Positions 1 to 7,831 of a stretch of 64,000 nucleotides of DNA are shown here, in pieces. Location of the stretch: positions 62,001-126,000 of the forward strand of contig NZ_JAQQWU010000007.1 in the NCBI RefSeq assembly GCF_028610625.1, read 5' to 3'. Origin of the DNA: Guptibacillus spartinae. Its GTDB lineage: Bacteria; Bacillota; Bacilli; Bacillales; Guptibacillaceae. The position numbers and the translations under genes were made by a program. Position 1 is the first letter of the stretch. The number at the start of each line of letters is the position of its first letter. The notes beneath the pieces were generated by a model that searched no databases, was not told where the DNA came from, and worked only from the letters and a program-made list of their open reading frames with translations.

Positions 1-53
1 ATGGATGAATCGCCCCTTGAGTGCCCAGCTGACGTTCATGGAGGAGGTTCAAC

Positions 54-932
54 ATGATTACGATAGCAGGTAGCATTCCAAGTAAAGAAGCTATTGTAAA
101 TGCTGGAATACAAAGCCCTCTTGAACAAACGATTCTTGATATTATGCTAATGAGTTCTTATACGTACGCTTATAGATCCATTGATGCACTACTATTTGAA
201 ATTCGATTTCGCGTTTCGATTACAAATAGTTCACGAGACCTTTATTATAGCGGCGTTCAATTTGCTGACTTCTACCGATCGAGGTGTAATCCAATGTTTT
301 GGCACCTGCTTCCCGATGGGGCCTTTCAGCTGAAAGCAGGTGTCCCAGCTTCTGAAGCAATTTTAGATATTTATCGAAACGGACCAATGTATGCATTTGA
401 ATGTGCGACAGCCATGATTATCATTCTCTATCATGCTGCTGTAAAAATGTTACCACCTCAAAAATTTAATACGTTATTTGCCAACATGCGTTTATGGGGA
501 TGGAAATTCGATCAGGACTTACAAATTGTACACAACATTCCACCCGATTATCTTCCAGGAGATATTCGCTACGTGAAGAATCCAGACGTAAATCCTCTTA
601 CTCCCGAATGGCAGGGTGAAAATGTCGTCGATTTGGGAGATGGTACTTTTTTTGGTCATGGACTAGGCTTTCGAACCATTGGAGGGATGATCGAGGCACT
701 TGCCATGCGAAGAAGACCAGGGGCAACACGGATGCCGTACCTCATGCTTCCTGCCACAAGACCTGGTTTTTCATATTTGTATCAATATTCGTTCAATCGT
801 GACGTTTCAGACCATTCCATTTTACTCTTTGACAATGAGCTAGTCTCTACGCTCACTCTTGAAGAATATGAAAAGGACCGTTCAGCGCTACTTAAAAATT
901 TTATTACAGTTCGTATCGGAGACTCGATTTAA
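54..932 (+). CDS. tgl: Protein-glutamine gamma-glutamyltransferase (spore coat transglutaminase)
   Basis: Cross-links glutamine and lysine side chains of spore-coat proteins during late sporulation. The 292-aa product carries the Tgl catalytic set: Cys117 in YAFECATA, Glu189 in WQGENV and His202 in GHGLGF, spaced as in B. subtilis Tgl (245 aa). The ATG at 54 follows GGAGGAGG at a good distance. The protein runs about 47 residues past the usual C-terminus; the tail (from about residue 245) is acidic and hydrophilic and I recognise no domain in it. The gene is monocistronic, with an imperfect GGGCGA/TTCGCCC hairpin after the stop (938-962). In B. subtilis tgl is made in the mother cell; I see no clear sigma-K promoter in the 53 bases upstream. 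Confidence 0.93.
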   Translation: MITIAGSIPSKEAIVNAGIQSPLEQTILDIMLMSSYTYAYRSIDALLFEIRFRVSITNSSRDLYYSGVQFADFYRSRCNPMFWHLLPDGAFQLKAGVPASEAILDIYRNGPMYAFECATAMIIILYHAAVKMLPPQKFNTLFANMRLWGWKFDQDLQIVHNIPPDYLPGDIRYVKNPDVNPLTPEWQGENVVDLGDGTFFGHGLGFRTIGGMIEALAMRRRPGATRMPYLMLPATRPGFSYLYQYSFNRDVSDHSILLFDNELVSTLTLEEYEKDRSALLKNFITVRIGDSI

Positions 933-1011
933 TCCGGGCGATCCGAAGTGACATTCGCCCTCTACCCTTTAAATTTAGAACATATGTTAAGGGTAAAGGA
1001 CGGTGAAATGC

Positions 1012-1551
1012 ATGAATGATTTCCCTCACATTGAGACGAAACGGCTTATCCTTACTGCTCTGAAAGAAGAAGATCAAACACCTCTTTATTCGATTTTTTC
1101 AGATCCACATGTTACGTATTTTGACGGTGGAAAAGTGATGAAAACAAAAACTCAGGCGCTTCACTATATTCAAGCATTTAAAGACCCTGCTTCCATTTTA
1201 TTGACACATACGATTCGATTTGGCGTTCGCTTAAAGAATTCAGGAGAATTAATCGGTACAGCTGGATTTCAAAACTGGGATCGTACATCAGCTAAAGCAG
1301 AGATTGGGGCTATCCTATCAAGAAAGTTTTGGAGCGGTGGTTATGGACTAGAGGCTGCCAAAGCTATTATTGATTATGGTTTTCAACAAATGAAGCTTCA
1401 TAAAATTTATGCTCAAACGATTGAAGATAACCGTTCCGCTGTGAAACGCCTTGAACAATTAAGTTTTCATAAAGAGGGTCATTTTCTTGATCACATCTAT
1501 ATGCATCAGCGGTACTATGATGTAGTTGTTTATTCACTTATACACAAGTAA
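1012..1551 (+). CDS. GNAT family N-acetyltransferase, RimJ/RimL type
   Basis: A 179-aa acetyl-CoA-dependent acetyltransferase of the ribosomal-protein-alanine acetyltransferase-like group. It opens with the family signature ETKRLILTALKEED, contains ELIGTAGFQNW and the acetyl-CoA loop region GGYGLEAAKAII, and ends with ENRSAVKRLEQLSFHKEG-like strand/helix features. A GTG at 1003 is in frame but only 2 bases from AAAGGA (995-1000); ATG 1012 has normal spacing and is preferred. The substrate is unknown. It is similar in layout to the second RimJ/RimL protein at 23760-24299, so the two are likely paralogues. Confidence 0.85.
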   Translation: MNDFPHIETKRLILTALKEEDQTPLYSIFSDPHVTYFDGGKVMKTKTQALHYIQAFKDPASILLTHTIRFGVRLKNSGELIGTAGFQNWDRTSAKAEIGAILSRKFWSGGYGLEAAKAIIDYGFQQMKLHKIYAQTIEDNRSAVKRLEQLSFHKEGHFLDHIYMHQRYYDVVVYSLIHK

Positions 1552-1583
1552 GCGCTCCTTCCGATTGACAGAAGAAGCGCTTA
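1549..1583. terminator. Stem-loop between convergent genes
   Basis: TAAGCGCT and AGCGCTTA form 8 bp, extended by CTTC/GAAG, between the GNAT gene and the convergent MFS gene. There is no strong T-tract, so it is a weak bidirectional terminator. Confidence 0.5.
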
Positions 1584-1584
1584 G

Positions 1585-2859
1585 TTAGGTTTGTTTTTGT
1601 GGTGGTGGTGACAGAAATGCAGCAATGGAACCCAGAATTGGAAAGATGAGGATCATTAATAAAATTTCTGTATAACCACCAAAAAAATCAAATGCGATTC
1701 CGAATGGAAGTGGTCCAAAAGCTGAACCAATAACCATTGTTGTGGTTGCAATTCCTTTAATACTTCCGAGATGTTCTCTTCCAAAATAGTTTGGCCATAT
1801 AATATTTAATGTGATTCGTTCAAATCCCCCAATAACTCCCCAAATAACAGCAAATACAATGGCAAGTGAATAGCATTGAACTTGAGTTAGCAAAACAATA
1901 AATATGATTTGGCCGATAAAAGATAGTCCAAGCACAATATGTACATGAACCCGCTCAAGAAGAAATCCAGATACCATTGTTACGGGAAAACCGACAATTG
2001 CCATAATACTCAAGATAATGGCAGCTGTACTACCTGGCACCCCCTGCTCTCCTAGTATTGAGAACAAATGAAAAGTTAAGCCGGTATTTACTAGGGCTGG
2101 GATACTAACACAAAAGAGAATTAGCCAAAATGCTCTTGTTTTCATAGCTTCTTTAACCGTCCAATTTACTTCAAAGCTCTTATCCTCTTCTTCTTCTAAT
2201 TTCTCTTCTCGGCGTTCTAGCCTTTTTTTCGAAACGGCATTATCAGGAAGAAGGCCGATATCTTCAGGCTTATTCTTCACAACAAAATAAACAACAGGTA
2301 AAAAAACGATAATAAGAGCCATACCTAGAATTCTCCACGCATTTTCCCAGCCGAAAGAGGAAATTAACCATGTGTTCAGCGGTGGGAAAGAAGCTGAACT
2401 GAGGAATCCGCCAATCGCCATAAAACTTAATGCTCTGCCACGCTTTAATACAAACCATTGAGGAACTAGCGTATTTGGTATGAGCGTCATCGATCCTTGA
2501 CCAAATAGTCTGAGCATAAAAAAGCCTATAAATAGCATGACAGGCCCATGAACTAGGCTGTTCCAAAAGCAAGCAACTGCAAGAAACGCTCCTACCGTTA
2601 GCAACATTTAGCGCTGACCGAGCTTATCTATCAATCTTCCAACGAGGAATAATAAAAGCCCTGCTGCTAATGTCGCAGTTGAATAAATCCCGGAAACAAG
2701 CGATCGACTCCACCCAAATTCTTGAATATAATAGTCTATGAAAACAGAAACGCCATAAGTTTGTCCCGGTCCTGAAAAAAAGACGGCGATAGCAGCTACT
2801 ATGACAATATACCAGCCATAGAAAATGGACGAATTCTGTGACTTTATGGATGACTGCAT
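1585..2859 (-). pseudogene. MFS transporter (oxalate/formate-antiporter-like) with an in-frame stop codon
   Basis: Two reading frames in the same phase together make one 12-helix major facilitator of about 424 residues. The N-terminal piece (ATG 2859, preceded by AAAGGAG) starts with FYGWYIVIVAAIAVFFSGPG and reaches the loop motif GRLIDKLGQR, where TAA at 2608-2610 stops it. The next codon, ATG 2607, continues the missing part (LLTVGAFLAVACFW...). MFS loop 2-3 normally reads R-[RK], so a Lys codon AAA/AAG changed to TAA is the simplest origin. The remainder has a charged central loop (about residues 215-240) between the two six-helix halves. Reinitiation at the TAAATG junction could yield an N-truncated protein. 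Substrate unknown, probably a monocarboxylate or dicarboxylate. Confidence 0.8.
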
Positions 2860-2977
2860 CTCATTCTCCTTTCCGAAATGGTAGCTGAATCCCATTTTAT
2901 CGAAAAATAGGAAAATTCAAAAGGAATCCCACTTTTCTATCATTTGTGAACAAATGCCCCTCTTTTTGTAATCTTTC

Positions 2978-3004
2978 TGTAACCTTTTCCATCGATAACT
3001 CGTT
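2978..3004 (+). promoter_or_regulatory. Candidate ECF (SigX-type) promoter of sigX
   Basis: TGTAAC (2978-2983), 17 bases, then CGTT (3001-3004). B. subtilis SigX promoters have TGTAAC then about 17 bases then CGWC, so the -35 box is perfect and the -10 box is off by one base. Position just upstream of the sigX ribosome site suits autoregulation. Confidence 0.5.
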
Positions 3005-3032
3005 TTGTTTTATAGAAGAAGGAGGGCTGAGA

Positions 3033-3566
3033 ATGGATAAGACATTTGAGCGTTTGTACGACCACTATCATACGAACTTATTTCAATTTTTATTTTATAT
3101 GGTAAAGAATAGGGCCATTGCAGAAGAACTCGTTCAAGAAGTCTATATTAATGTGCTTCGTTCTTACCACAATTACGAGGAACGAAGCAATGAAAAGACG
3201 TGGCTCTTTGCCATTGCTAGAAATATCGCAATCGATTATTTACGAACGCACAACCGAAGAACATCGAGATGGCTTAGTAAGTTTGATTTTAACAAACAGC
3301 AGCCAAAAGACGATGCCCCTCTTCCAGAAGAAATTCTGCTTCAAAAGGAAGAAGTGCAGACCATTTATAAGTGTTTAAGAGAATGCACACTTGATCAGCA
3401 GCAGGTTCTTATTCTTCGCTATATTCAAGAACTCTCCATAAACGAAACCGCCGAAATTCTAAATTGGAGTGTTAGTAAAGTGAAAACAACTCAGCACAGG
3501 GCGATTAAAGCCTTAAGAGAACTTGTCGATGATCCATCTAATCATCAACTAAAGGGGGTCTTATGA
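3033..3566 (+). CDS. sigX: ECF RNA polymerase sigma factor SigX
   Basis: A 177-aa extracytoplasmic-function sigma factor. Region 2 is seen at FERLYDHYHTNLFQFLFY and in ELVQEVYINVLRSY...EKTWLFAIARNIAIDYLR. Region 4 is the helix-turn-helix VLILRYIQELSINETAEIL...VKTTQHRAIKAL near the C-terminus. The region 2 sequence is very close to B. subtilis SigX as I recall it. ATG 3033 follows GAAGGAGGG; the frame is open upstream but without another ribosome site. It overlaps the next gene by 4 bases (ATGA), the usual sigma/anti-sigma coupling. In B. subtilis SigX controls cell-envelope charge (dlt, pssA) and cationic-peptide resistance. Confidence 0.9.
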   Translation: MDKTFERLYDHYHTNLFQFLFYMVKNRAIAEELVQEVYINVLRSYHNYEERSNEKTWLFAIARNIAIDYLRTHNRRTSRWLSKFDFNKQQPKDDAPLPEEILLQKEEVQTIYKCLRECTLDQQQVLILRYIQELSINETAEILNWSVSKVKTTQHRAIKALRELVDDPSNHQLKGVL

Positions 3567-4726
3567 TGAACGATCGTACAAAATCCCTTCTTTCACAGCT
3601 ACCCGTTGTAAAAGATGAAAGAAGCAAACAAACGATTTATGAAAATATCGAGAAAAAAAGGAATGAACAGATGTTGAAATCAACGAAAAAGAAAACACCC
3701 TGGATCATCCCAGGAATTGCTGCTGTTATGGTGTTATTACTTGCTGTTCTCATTACGCCTGGTCTTTTCACCCAAAATAACGATGCTTCAAATATAGCGA
3801 TCACCCAATCTGATTCAAACGAAACAAGTTCTACTCCTTCGATTAATGGAATTGATTCAAAAGCAGAACAAGCCACTTTAGCACCTGCTGAAGAGCCGAC
3901 AACGTTTAATAACTACATCCCAGCATTTCAGCAATCTGATGGGAAAAGTGTCGTCATTTCGTACCCTGACCCAGTAAGCACGCTACTCGTACCGCTTTCC
4001 TTTTCATTAGATGAGAGCAAGAGTATACAGGAAAATATCGATTTTATATTAACGAACTTTCCTGCTTCCGATTATGAATTTGAACGCACACCGCTAAGCA
4101 AAGCGACGTTTGAGTTTATTACTACAAGTGAAAATCCAACGCTTGTTGTCAGCTTTCCTGAACCTGGTGATGGACTTTCATCTATTGAATCGATCATGCT
4201 AAACGATAGCGTTCAGCAATTGGCAAAAAGCCTTGGAGCGGCCCAAATTAACTGGCAAACGAATGGAGAAGAAGGATACACATTGGGGAATTTTGGTGAA
4301 GCTGATCCTGTAGTGAACAAGGAACCGACCCCTTTTTATCTTTATGAGTCTAGTACTGGTAGGCATTATCTCGTAAACGGACCGGCCCTTCAAGGTAAAG
4401 AAGGAGCTGAGATGGATGTAGCTCTCTCTCTTATGAAAAATGGTGATCCAAACACTCCTTCGCTCATCCCATCCATTCCAGCATCCGTTTCCATCTACTC
4501 TTTCGATGGAAACGGATCAGAAGCAACCATTGCTTTTACAGAAGAAAGCACTTTTGCATCGGAAGAAGAAGCCATGCAAACAATTGAAGCAATAATGCTT
4601 GTTGCATCCCAATACGATTATGCAACCATTCGTTTTGAAAATACGGGTTTTGACAAAATTGGAAGCTATTCATTAGACAAACCTCTAACGATTCCATCTT
4701 CCCCTAACAGTATCCCGCTAAATTAA
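3563..4726 (+). CDS. rsiX: Anti-sigma-X factor RsiX
   Basis: A 387-aa single-pass membrane anti-sigma factor. The cytoplasmic N-terminus (about 45 residues, starting with LLSQLPVVKDERSKQTIYENI) resembles B. subtilis RsiX; a transmembrane helix lies at about residues 47-68 (WIIPGIAAVMVLLLAVLITP); the remaining 310 residues form the extracytoplasmic part, starting with a Ser/Thr/Gln-rich linker. The position directly behind sigX with an ATGA overlap supports the call. It is expected to hold SigX inactive at the membrane until an envelope signal arrives. Confidence 0.88.
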   Translation: MMNDRTKSLLSQLPVVKDERSKQTIYENIEKKRNEQMLKSTKKKTPWIIPGIAAVMVLLLAVLITPGLFTQNNDASNIAITQSDSNETSSTPSINGIDSKAEQATLAPAEEPTTFNNYIPAFQQSDGKSVVISYPDPVSTLLVPLSFSLDESKSIQENIDFILTNFPASDYEFERTPLSKATFEFITTSENPTLVVSFPEPGDGLSSIESIMLNDSVQQLAKSLGAAQINWQTNGEEGYTLGNFGEADPVVNKEPTPFYLYESSTGRHYLVNGPALQGKEGAEMDVALSLMKNGDPNTPSLIPSIPASVSIYSFDGNGSEATIAFTEESTFASEEEAMQTIEAIMLVASQYDYATIRFENTGFDKIGSYSLDKPLTIPSSPNSIPLN

Positions 4727-4767
4727 CTCTTACGCCAGATAACCTAATAGAATTGATTACAATAGGA

Positions 4768-4799
4768 AAAACACCCGGCACAGGTTTGCCGGGTGTTTT
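4768..4799. terminator. Bidirectional intrinsic terminator
   Basis: A perfect 13-bp stem (AAAACACCCGGCA / TGCCGGGTGTTTT) with a 6-base loop, with A and T runs on either side, between convergent rsiX and the 4803-5261 gene. Confidence 0.9.
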
Positions 4800-4802
4800 C
4801 CT

Positions 4803-5261
4803 CTATCTCGTAATTTCTTCCACTATATCAGCAGAAGACATGTCTGTGTTTAAGGTGTAATCGCCTGGTTGTACTGCCATTTCTTTATCCATGTCTCGGA
4901 GTGTTTTAATAAAGTCATTCGATTTCTTGACTAATTTCTGATCCTGAAGACTTTGCGCCACTTCCTGACTCGTCATGCCTTCTTTAATGGTGAAGTTAAT
5001 CTCTTCAGGCTTATCCTCTTTCTTAACATCCTGTGTTTCCCTCTCTTGTTCAACGACAGGCTTTTCTGCTTCTTTAAGAGATTCATATTCTTCCTTCGCA
5101 ACCATAACCATGCCTTTTTCCTCTAAATGCTGTTTAACCATTGCATCTGTCACTTCATTTTCTTCTGCTTTAGCTTGTGAAAACATAAAATAGTAAGCAG
5201 TTAAAAGAACCGCTGCAAACAGAAGACCGGCTGCAATTCCTTTTGCTTCTTGCTTACTCAT
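4803..5261 (-). CDS. Small membrane protein with YceG-like (MltG N-terminal) domain
   Basis: A 152-aa protein: short cytoplasmic start, one transmembrane helix (about residues 8-27, IAAGLLFAAVLLTAYYFMF), an acidic Glu/Lys-rich linker, then a C-terminal domain with TIKEGMTSQEVAQSLQDQKLV and VQPGDYTLNTDMSSADIVEEIT. This last part looks like the LysM-like YceG subdomain that precedes the catalytic part of the endolytic transglycosylase MltG. The catalytic domain itself is absent, so it is not expected to cut glycan and may bind peptidoglycan or a partner. ATG 5261 overlaps the stop of the upstream gene by 8 bases and is preferred over in-frame GTG codons up to 5273. Confidence 0.7.
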   Translation of the reverse strand: MSKQEAKGIAAGLLFAAVLLTAYYFMFSQAKAEENEVTDAMVKQHLEEKGMVMVAKEEYESLKEAEKPVVEQERETQDVKKEDKPEEINFTIKEGMTSQEVAQSLQDQKLVKKSNDFIKTLRDMDKEMAVQPGDYTLNTDMSSADIVEEITR

Positions 5262-5457
5262 TTGGACCACCACTTACTGACTTTGTTTTGCTTTCTAACA
5301 TTTCAGTTCTTTTTTTCACTGTCTTAAGTTCTTTCATTAAGTTAATATAAACATCATCAACTTGTCCTTTCACTTCTTTCGCATAATCCTTTACGAAATA
5401 TGAGTAAATAAAGAAACCAAGTGACGCGGCAAGTAAAACAAAAATAATCGTTAACAT
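5254..5457 (-). CDS. Small single-pass membrane protein, unknown function
   Basis: A 67-aa protein with an N-terminal transmembrane helix (LTIIFVLLAASLGFFIYSYF) followed by a charged, probably coiled-coil tail rich in Lys and Glu. ATG 5457 has AGGGGG upstream. It overlaps the YceG-like gene by 8 bases, so the two are translationally coupled and probably act together at the membrane. I do not recognise the family. Confidence 0.7.
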   Translation of the reverse strand: MLTIIFVLLAASLGFFIYSYFVKDYAKEVKGQVDDVYINLMKELKTVKKRTEMLESKTKSVSGGPNE

Positions 5458-5601
5458 TGTTTTCCCCCTATGAAATGTTTGGCATTCTCTCTATATATGC
5501 GCTTTTATCCATTTAATTTTTCGTACCTAATTGTTGATTTTTGTCGTTTAGTTCATTTTTTAAAGCAAAATTCCAGCCAGTACTTTTTTGTCCCAAATAA
5601 A

Positions 5602-5641
5602 AAACTAGAAAAAACCGACATAAATCGACCTTTTCTAGTTT
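5602..5641 (-). terminator. Intrinsic terminator of the CoA pyrophosphatase gene
   Basis: AAACTAGAAAA / TTTTCTAGTTT (11 bp) with an 18-base loop; on the minus strand a T6 run lies in the distal arm and a T-rich stretch follows. It lies about 55 bases after the stop at 5696. Confidence 0.7.
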
Positions 5642-5695
5642 ACCTATATTTCAATTAATTCACAATACCTCTCGTTCAAAAATGAGCTCAATAGC

Positions 5696-6322
5696 TTATT
5701 CCACATCCAATAATTGAATGAAATGATACAAAATCCTTGCTGTCATTCCCCAAATCACATAATCACGATAGTAATAAAAAAACTCAGGCATACTTGAGGA
5801 AGACCAGTTGTAATCTTCACCATTTGGAATAAGGTGAAAGGGAAAGCTGTCATCAGGCTGAACATGAACACGAATATCGTGACGCTCTGGTGGATGGTTA
5901 ATAAAATGGGAAAGAGGTACTGTGAAAACCTCCTCAACCTCATCTGGATTAGGAGATAATTCAGAAGCTACGTTAATCACCCCTGCAAAAGGATAAACAA
6001 TGGATTGAAAAGAGGTCACAAGGAAATCTAATTCTCCAATAACAGATACTTCCCTTTCAAGAATCCCTAGCTCCTCGCACGTTTCTCTAATCGCTGCTTT
6101 TTTAGGGCTTTGATCATGGCGGTCTACTTTTCCTCCTGGGAAGCAAACTTCTCCAGGCTGCCTTCTAAGCGTGTGAGCTCTTACTTCAAATAAAACATGC
6201 AGTTCTCCCTGACGTTCAATTAAAGGCAGGAAAACAGCAAATTTATAGAACCGTTCATTTCCAAGAACACCTGCACTTCTATCATTTATCTTGGCATGTA
6301 TATCTACCAATGACGGCCTCAT
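5696..6322 (-). CDS. Nudix hydrolase, coenzyme A pyrophosphatase type
   Basis: A 208-aa Nudix enzyme. The Nudix box is complete (GGKVDRHDQSPKKAAIRE then TCEELGI). Before it is the extra motif of CoA diphosphatases, HTLRRQPGEVCFPGG (family form LRxHxGQVxFPGG). Such enzymes split CoA into phosphopantetheine and 3',5'-ADP, possibly acting on oxidised CoA. ATG 6322 follows AAAGGAG at 9 bases. It is a single-gene unit with a terminator at 5602-5641. Confidence 0.9.
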   Translation of the reverse strand: MRPSLVDIHAKINDRSAGVLGNERFYKFAVFLPLIERQGELHVLFEVRAHTLRRQPGEVCFPGGKVDRHDQSPKKAAIRETCEELGILEREVSVIGELDFLVTSFQSIVYPFAGVINVASELSPNPDEVEEVFTVPLSHFINHPPERHDIRVHVQPDDSFPFHLIPNGEDYNWSSSSMPEFFYYYRDYVIWGMTARILYHFIQLLDVE

Positions 6323-6460
6323 TCTATCGATCTCCTTTCACTAAACCTGTCCCTCTATTATATGGGTTATCCAACTGTATATCCTGTTTTTTGCTGCTTG
6401 TTCAAAAGAATTGTAACTTTCGAAACCTCCATCTCGTCTAATCAAGAAAGGAGTGATGGG

Positions 6461-6928
6461 ATGTTAAAATACGCGATGATTGGAACAATGCTCCTCCTTA
6501 CTTTAGCTGGATGTGGAGAGGAGGATTCATTCATGAACACAAATAACAAAAGTAGTGAAGAGGTGTCAGGTTCTTCTGGTATTGTCGCCGGCTCGCTAGA
6601 ACCAACGCTTACGCTAAAAGCAATAAAAAATAATACTGCCACCGTCTTATACCGTCTTCAAAATCAAACCGAGCAAGTTCAAACGATTCACTTTCCAAGT
6701 AGTCAAAAGTATGACTATGTCCTCTCTAATGATAAAGGAGAGACCCTGAAATCCTATTCAGCTAATAAGAGCTTTGCAAAAGAAAAAGAGAATGTAGAAC
6801 TAAAACAAGCCGAAGTACTCGAATATACGATTATGATTGAAGACCTCTCACCAGGAGACTATACATTAGAAATGTGGCTCGCTACAGATGAGCAATACAA
6901 ACAATCCATCAATTTTTCAGTTGAATAA
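6461..6928 (+). CDS. Lipoprotein with BsuPI (proteinase-inhibitor-like) domain
   Basis: A 155-aa exported lipoprotein: signal peptide MLKYAMIGTMLLLTLAGC with lipobox LAGC, then a Ser/Asn linker, then a beta-rich domain of about 95 residues (TLTLKAIKNNTATVLYRLQN ... PGDYTLEMWLAT) typical of the BsuPI family, named for the intracellular proteinase inhibitor of B. subtilis. Here the domain is outside the cell. ATG 6461 has GAAAGGAG upstream; the frame is open further upstream without a ribosome site. No protease gene is adjacent. Confidence 0.8.
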   Translation: MLKYAMIGTMLLLTLAGCGEEDSFMNTNNKSSEEVSGSSGIVAGSLEPTLTLKAIKNNTATVLYRLQNQTEQVQTIHFPSSQKYDYVLSNDKGETLKSYSANKSFAKEKENVELKQAEVLEYTIMIEDLSPGDYTLEMWLATDEQYKQSINFSVE

Positions 6929-6934
6929 ATGAAA

Positions 6935-6966
6935 CGAGCTGCGGCCTAATTGGAGGAAGCAGCTCG
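6935..6966 (+). terminator. Intrinsic terminator after the BsuPI lipoprotein gene
   Basis: CGAGCTGC / GCAGCTCG 8-bp stem followed by ATTTTGTT. Confidence 0.75.
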
Positions 6967-6996
6967 ATTTTGTTGCCCCATTCTCAAAATCACTTC

Positions 6997-7665
6997 TCAC
7001 TTCCAGACCTCTTCAAGATATTGTTTCGATAATGATTGATAATAAGAAGCTTGAACGGAAAGTGCGGCAGAGATAAGCAATTTTTCAATATCTTTTTTTT
7101 GCTTTTCAGTTAGGTCTGTAAAAATGGAGGATAACTCCATAGCCTGCTTTCTAAGATCTTCCTTCGAAGGTTTTACTTTCTTATGGATCGCTTCAAATAA
7201 TTGCGAATAAGCCGTGTAAAAAGCGAGGGGATCAATTAAGTCATCATTTCGATCAGCCGGATTGTTAAAGGCAAACTTTAGAAGTAGACGAATACTTTCA
7301 AAATCATGTGTATTCTTCAGATCTTCTACAATAAATAAAATTGCCGCTTGTTCAATGGCGTATTTTTTTCCTAGCTGAGGTGCGCCAATCCAATCTTTGA
7401 TGTCTCTTTTCACCCAATTTTGAACAGCCGTCGAACGAAAACTTGCGTACTCAAGCTGATTGCCAAGTGTCACAATTTCATTTATTGATAACCCAAAATT
7501 CCCTTCACTAGCTTTTGATAATTTACTAAAAATCGTTGGTAATTGTTCTTTTTTACATCCAGACCGTTTGATTGCCTTCATTAAGATCCTGTCCGGCATT
7601 TCTTGCTTTCGAATGGTTTGTAAAATAGTTCCCATTTCTGTTCGAGTTAAATAAAAGCCTTTCAT
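6997..7665 (-). CDS. DUF1836-like protein, probable regulator
   Basis: A 222-aa cytoplasmic, largely helical protein. The middle reads GLSINEIVTLGNQLEYASFR then NWVKRDIKDWIGAPQLGKKY and IEQAAILFIVEDLK. This matches my memory of the DUF1836 family, which has a MerR-like winged-helix character (the NWVKRDIK...G stretch looks like a helix-turn-helix wing). No ligand domain is recognisable in the C-terminal 90 residues. ATG 7665 follows GAGGTGAAAG. It stands alone, so its target is not evident. Confidence 0.6.
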   Translation of the reverse strand: MKGFYLTRTEMGTILQTIRKQEMPDRILMKAIKRSGCKKEQLPTIFSKLSKASEGNFGLSINEIVTLGNQLEYASFRSTAVQNWVKRDIKDWIGAPQLGKKYAIEQAAILFIVEDLKNTHDFESIRLLLKFAFNNPADRNDDLIDPLAFYTAYSQLFEAIHKKVKPSKEDLRKQAMELSSIFTDLTEKQKKDIEKLLISAALSVQASYYQSLSKQYLEEVWK

Positions 7666-7831
7666 CTTTCACCTCTATATGTAAGGTCATTTGAACTTAT
7701 CGTATAGTTTCTCTATGGAAATTTCAAGAAAGAACATATCTTTCTCAACGTTTCGCCCAAAAAATGAATATGGTTAGTAACTGTTTCATGTATGGGTGAA
7801 TATCCTGTGTTGTGTAAAGGAGGAACTGCTT

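Noticed and set aside
963-995. Hairpin TACCCTTTAA / TTAAGGGTA before the first GNAT gene
   Set aside because: It has a bulge, a long loop and only partly covers the ribosome site; could be chance.
5470-5658. 62-aa frame on the plus strand
   Set aside because: No ribosome site, composition like non-coding AT-rich DNA, and the terminator of the CoA pyrophosphatase gene lies inside it.
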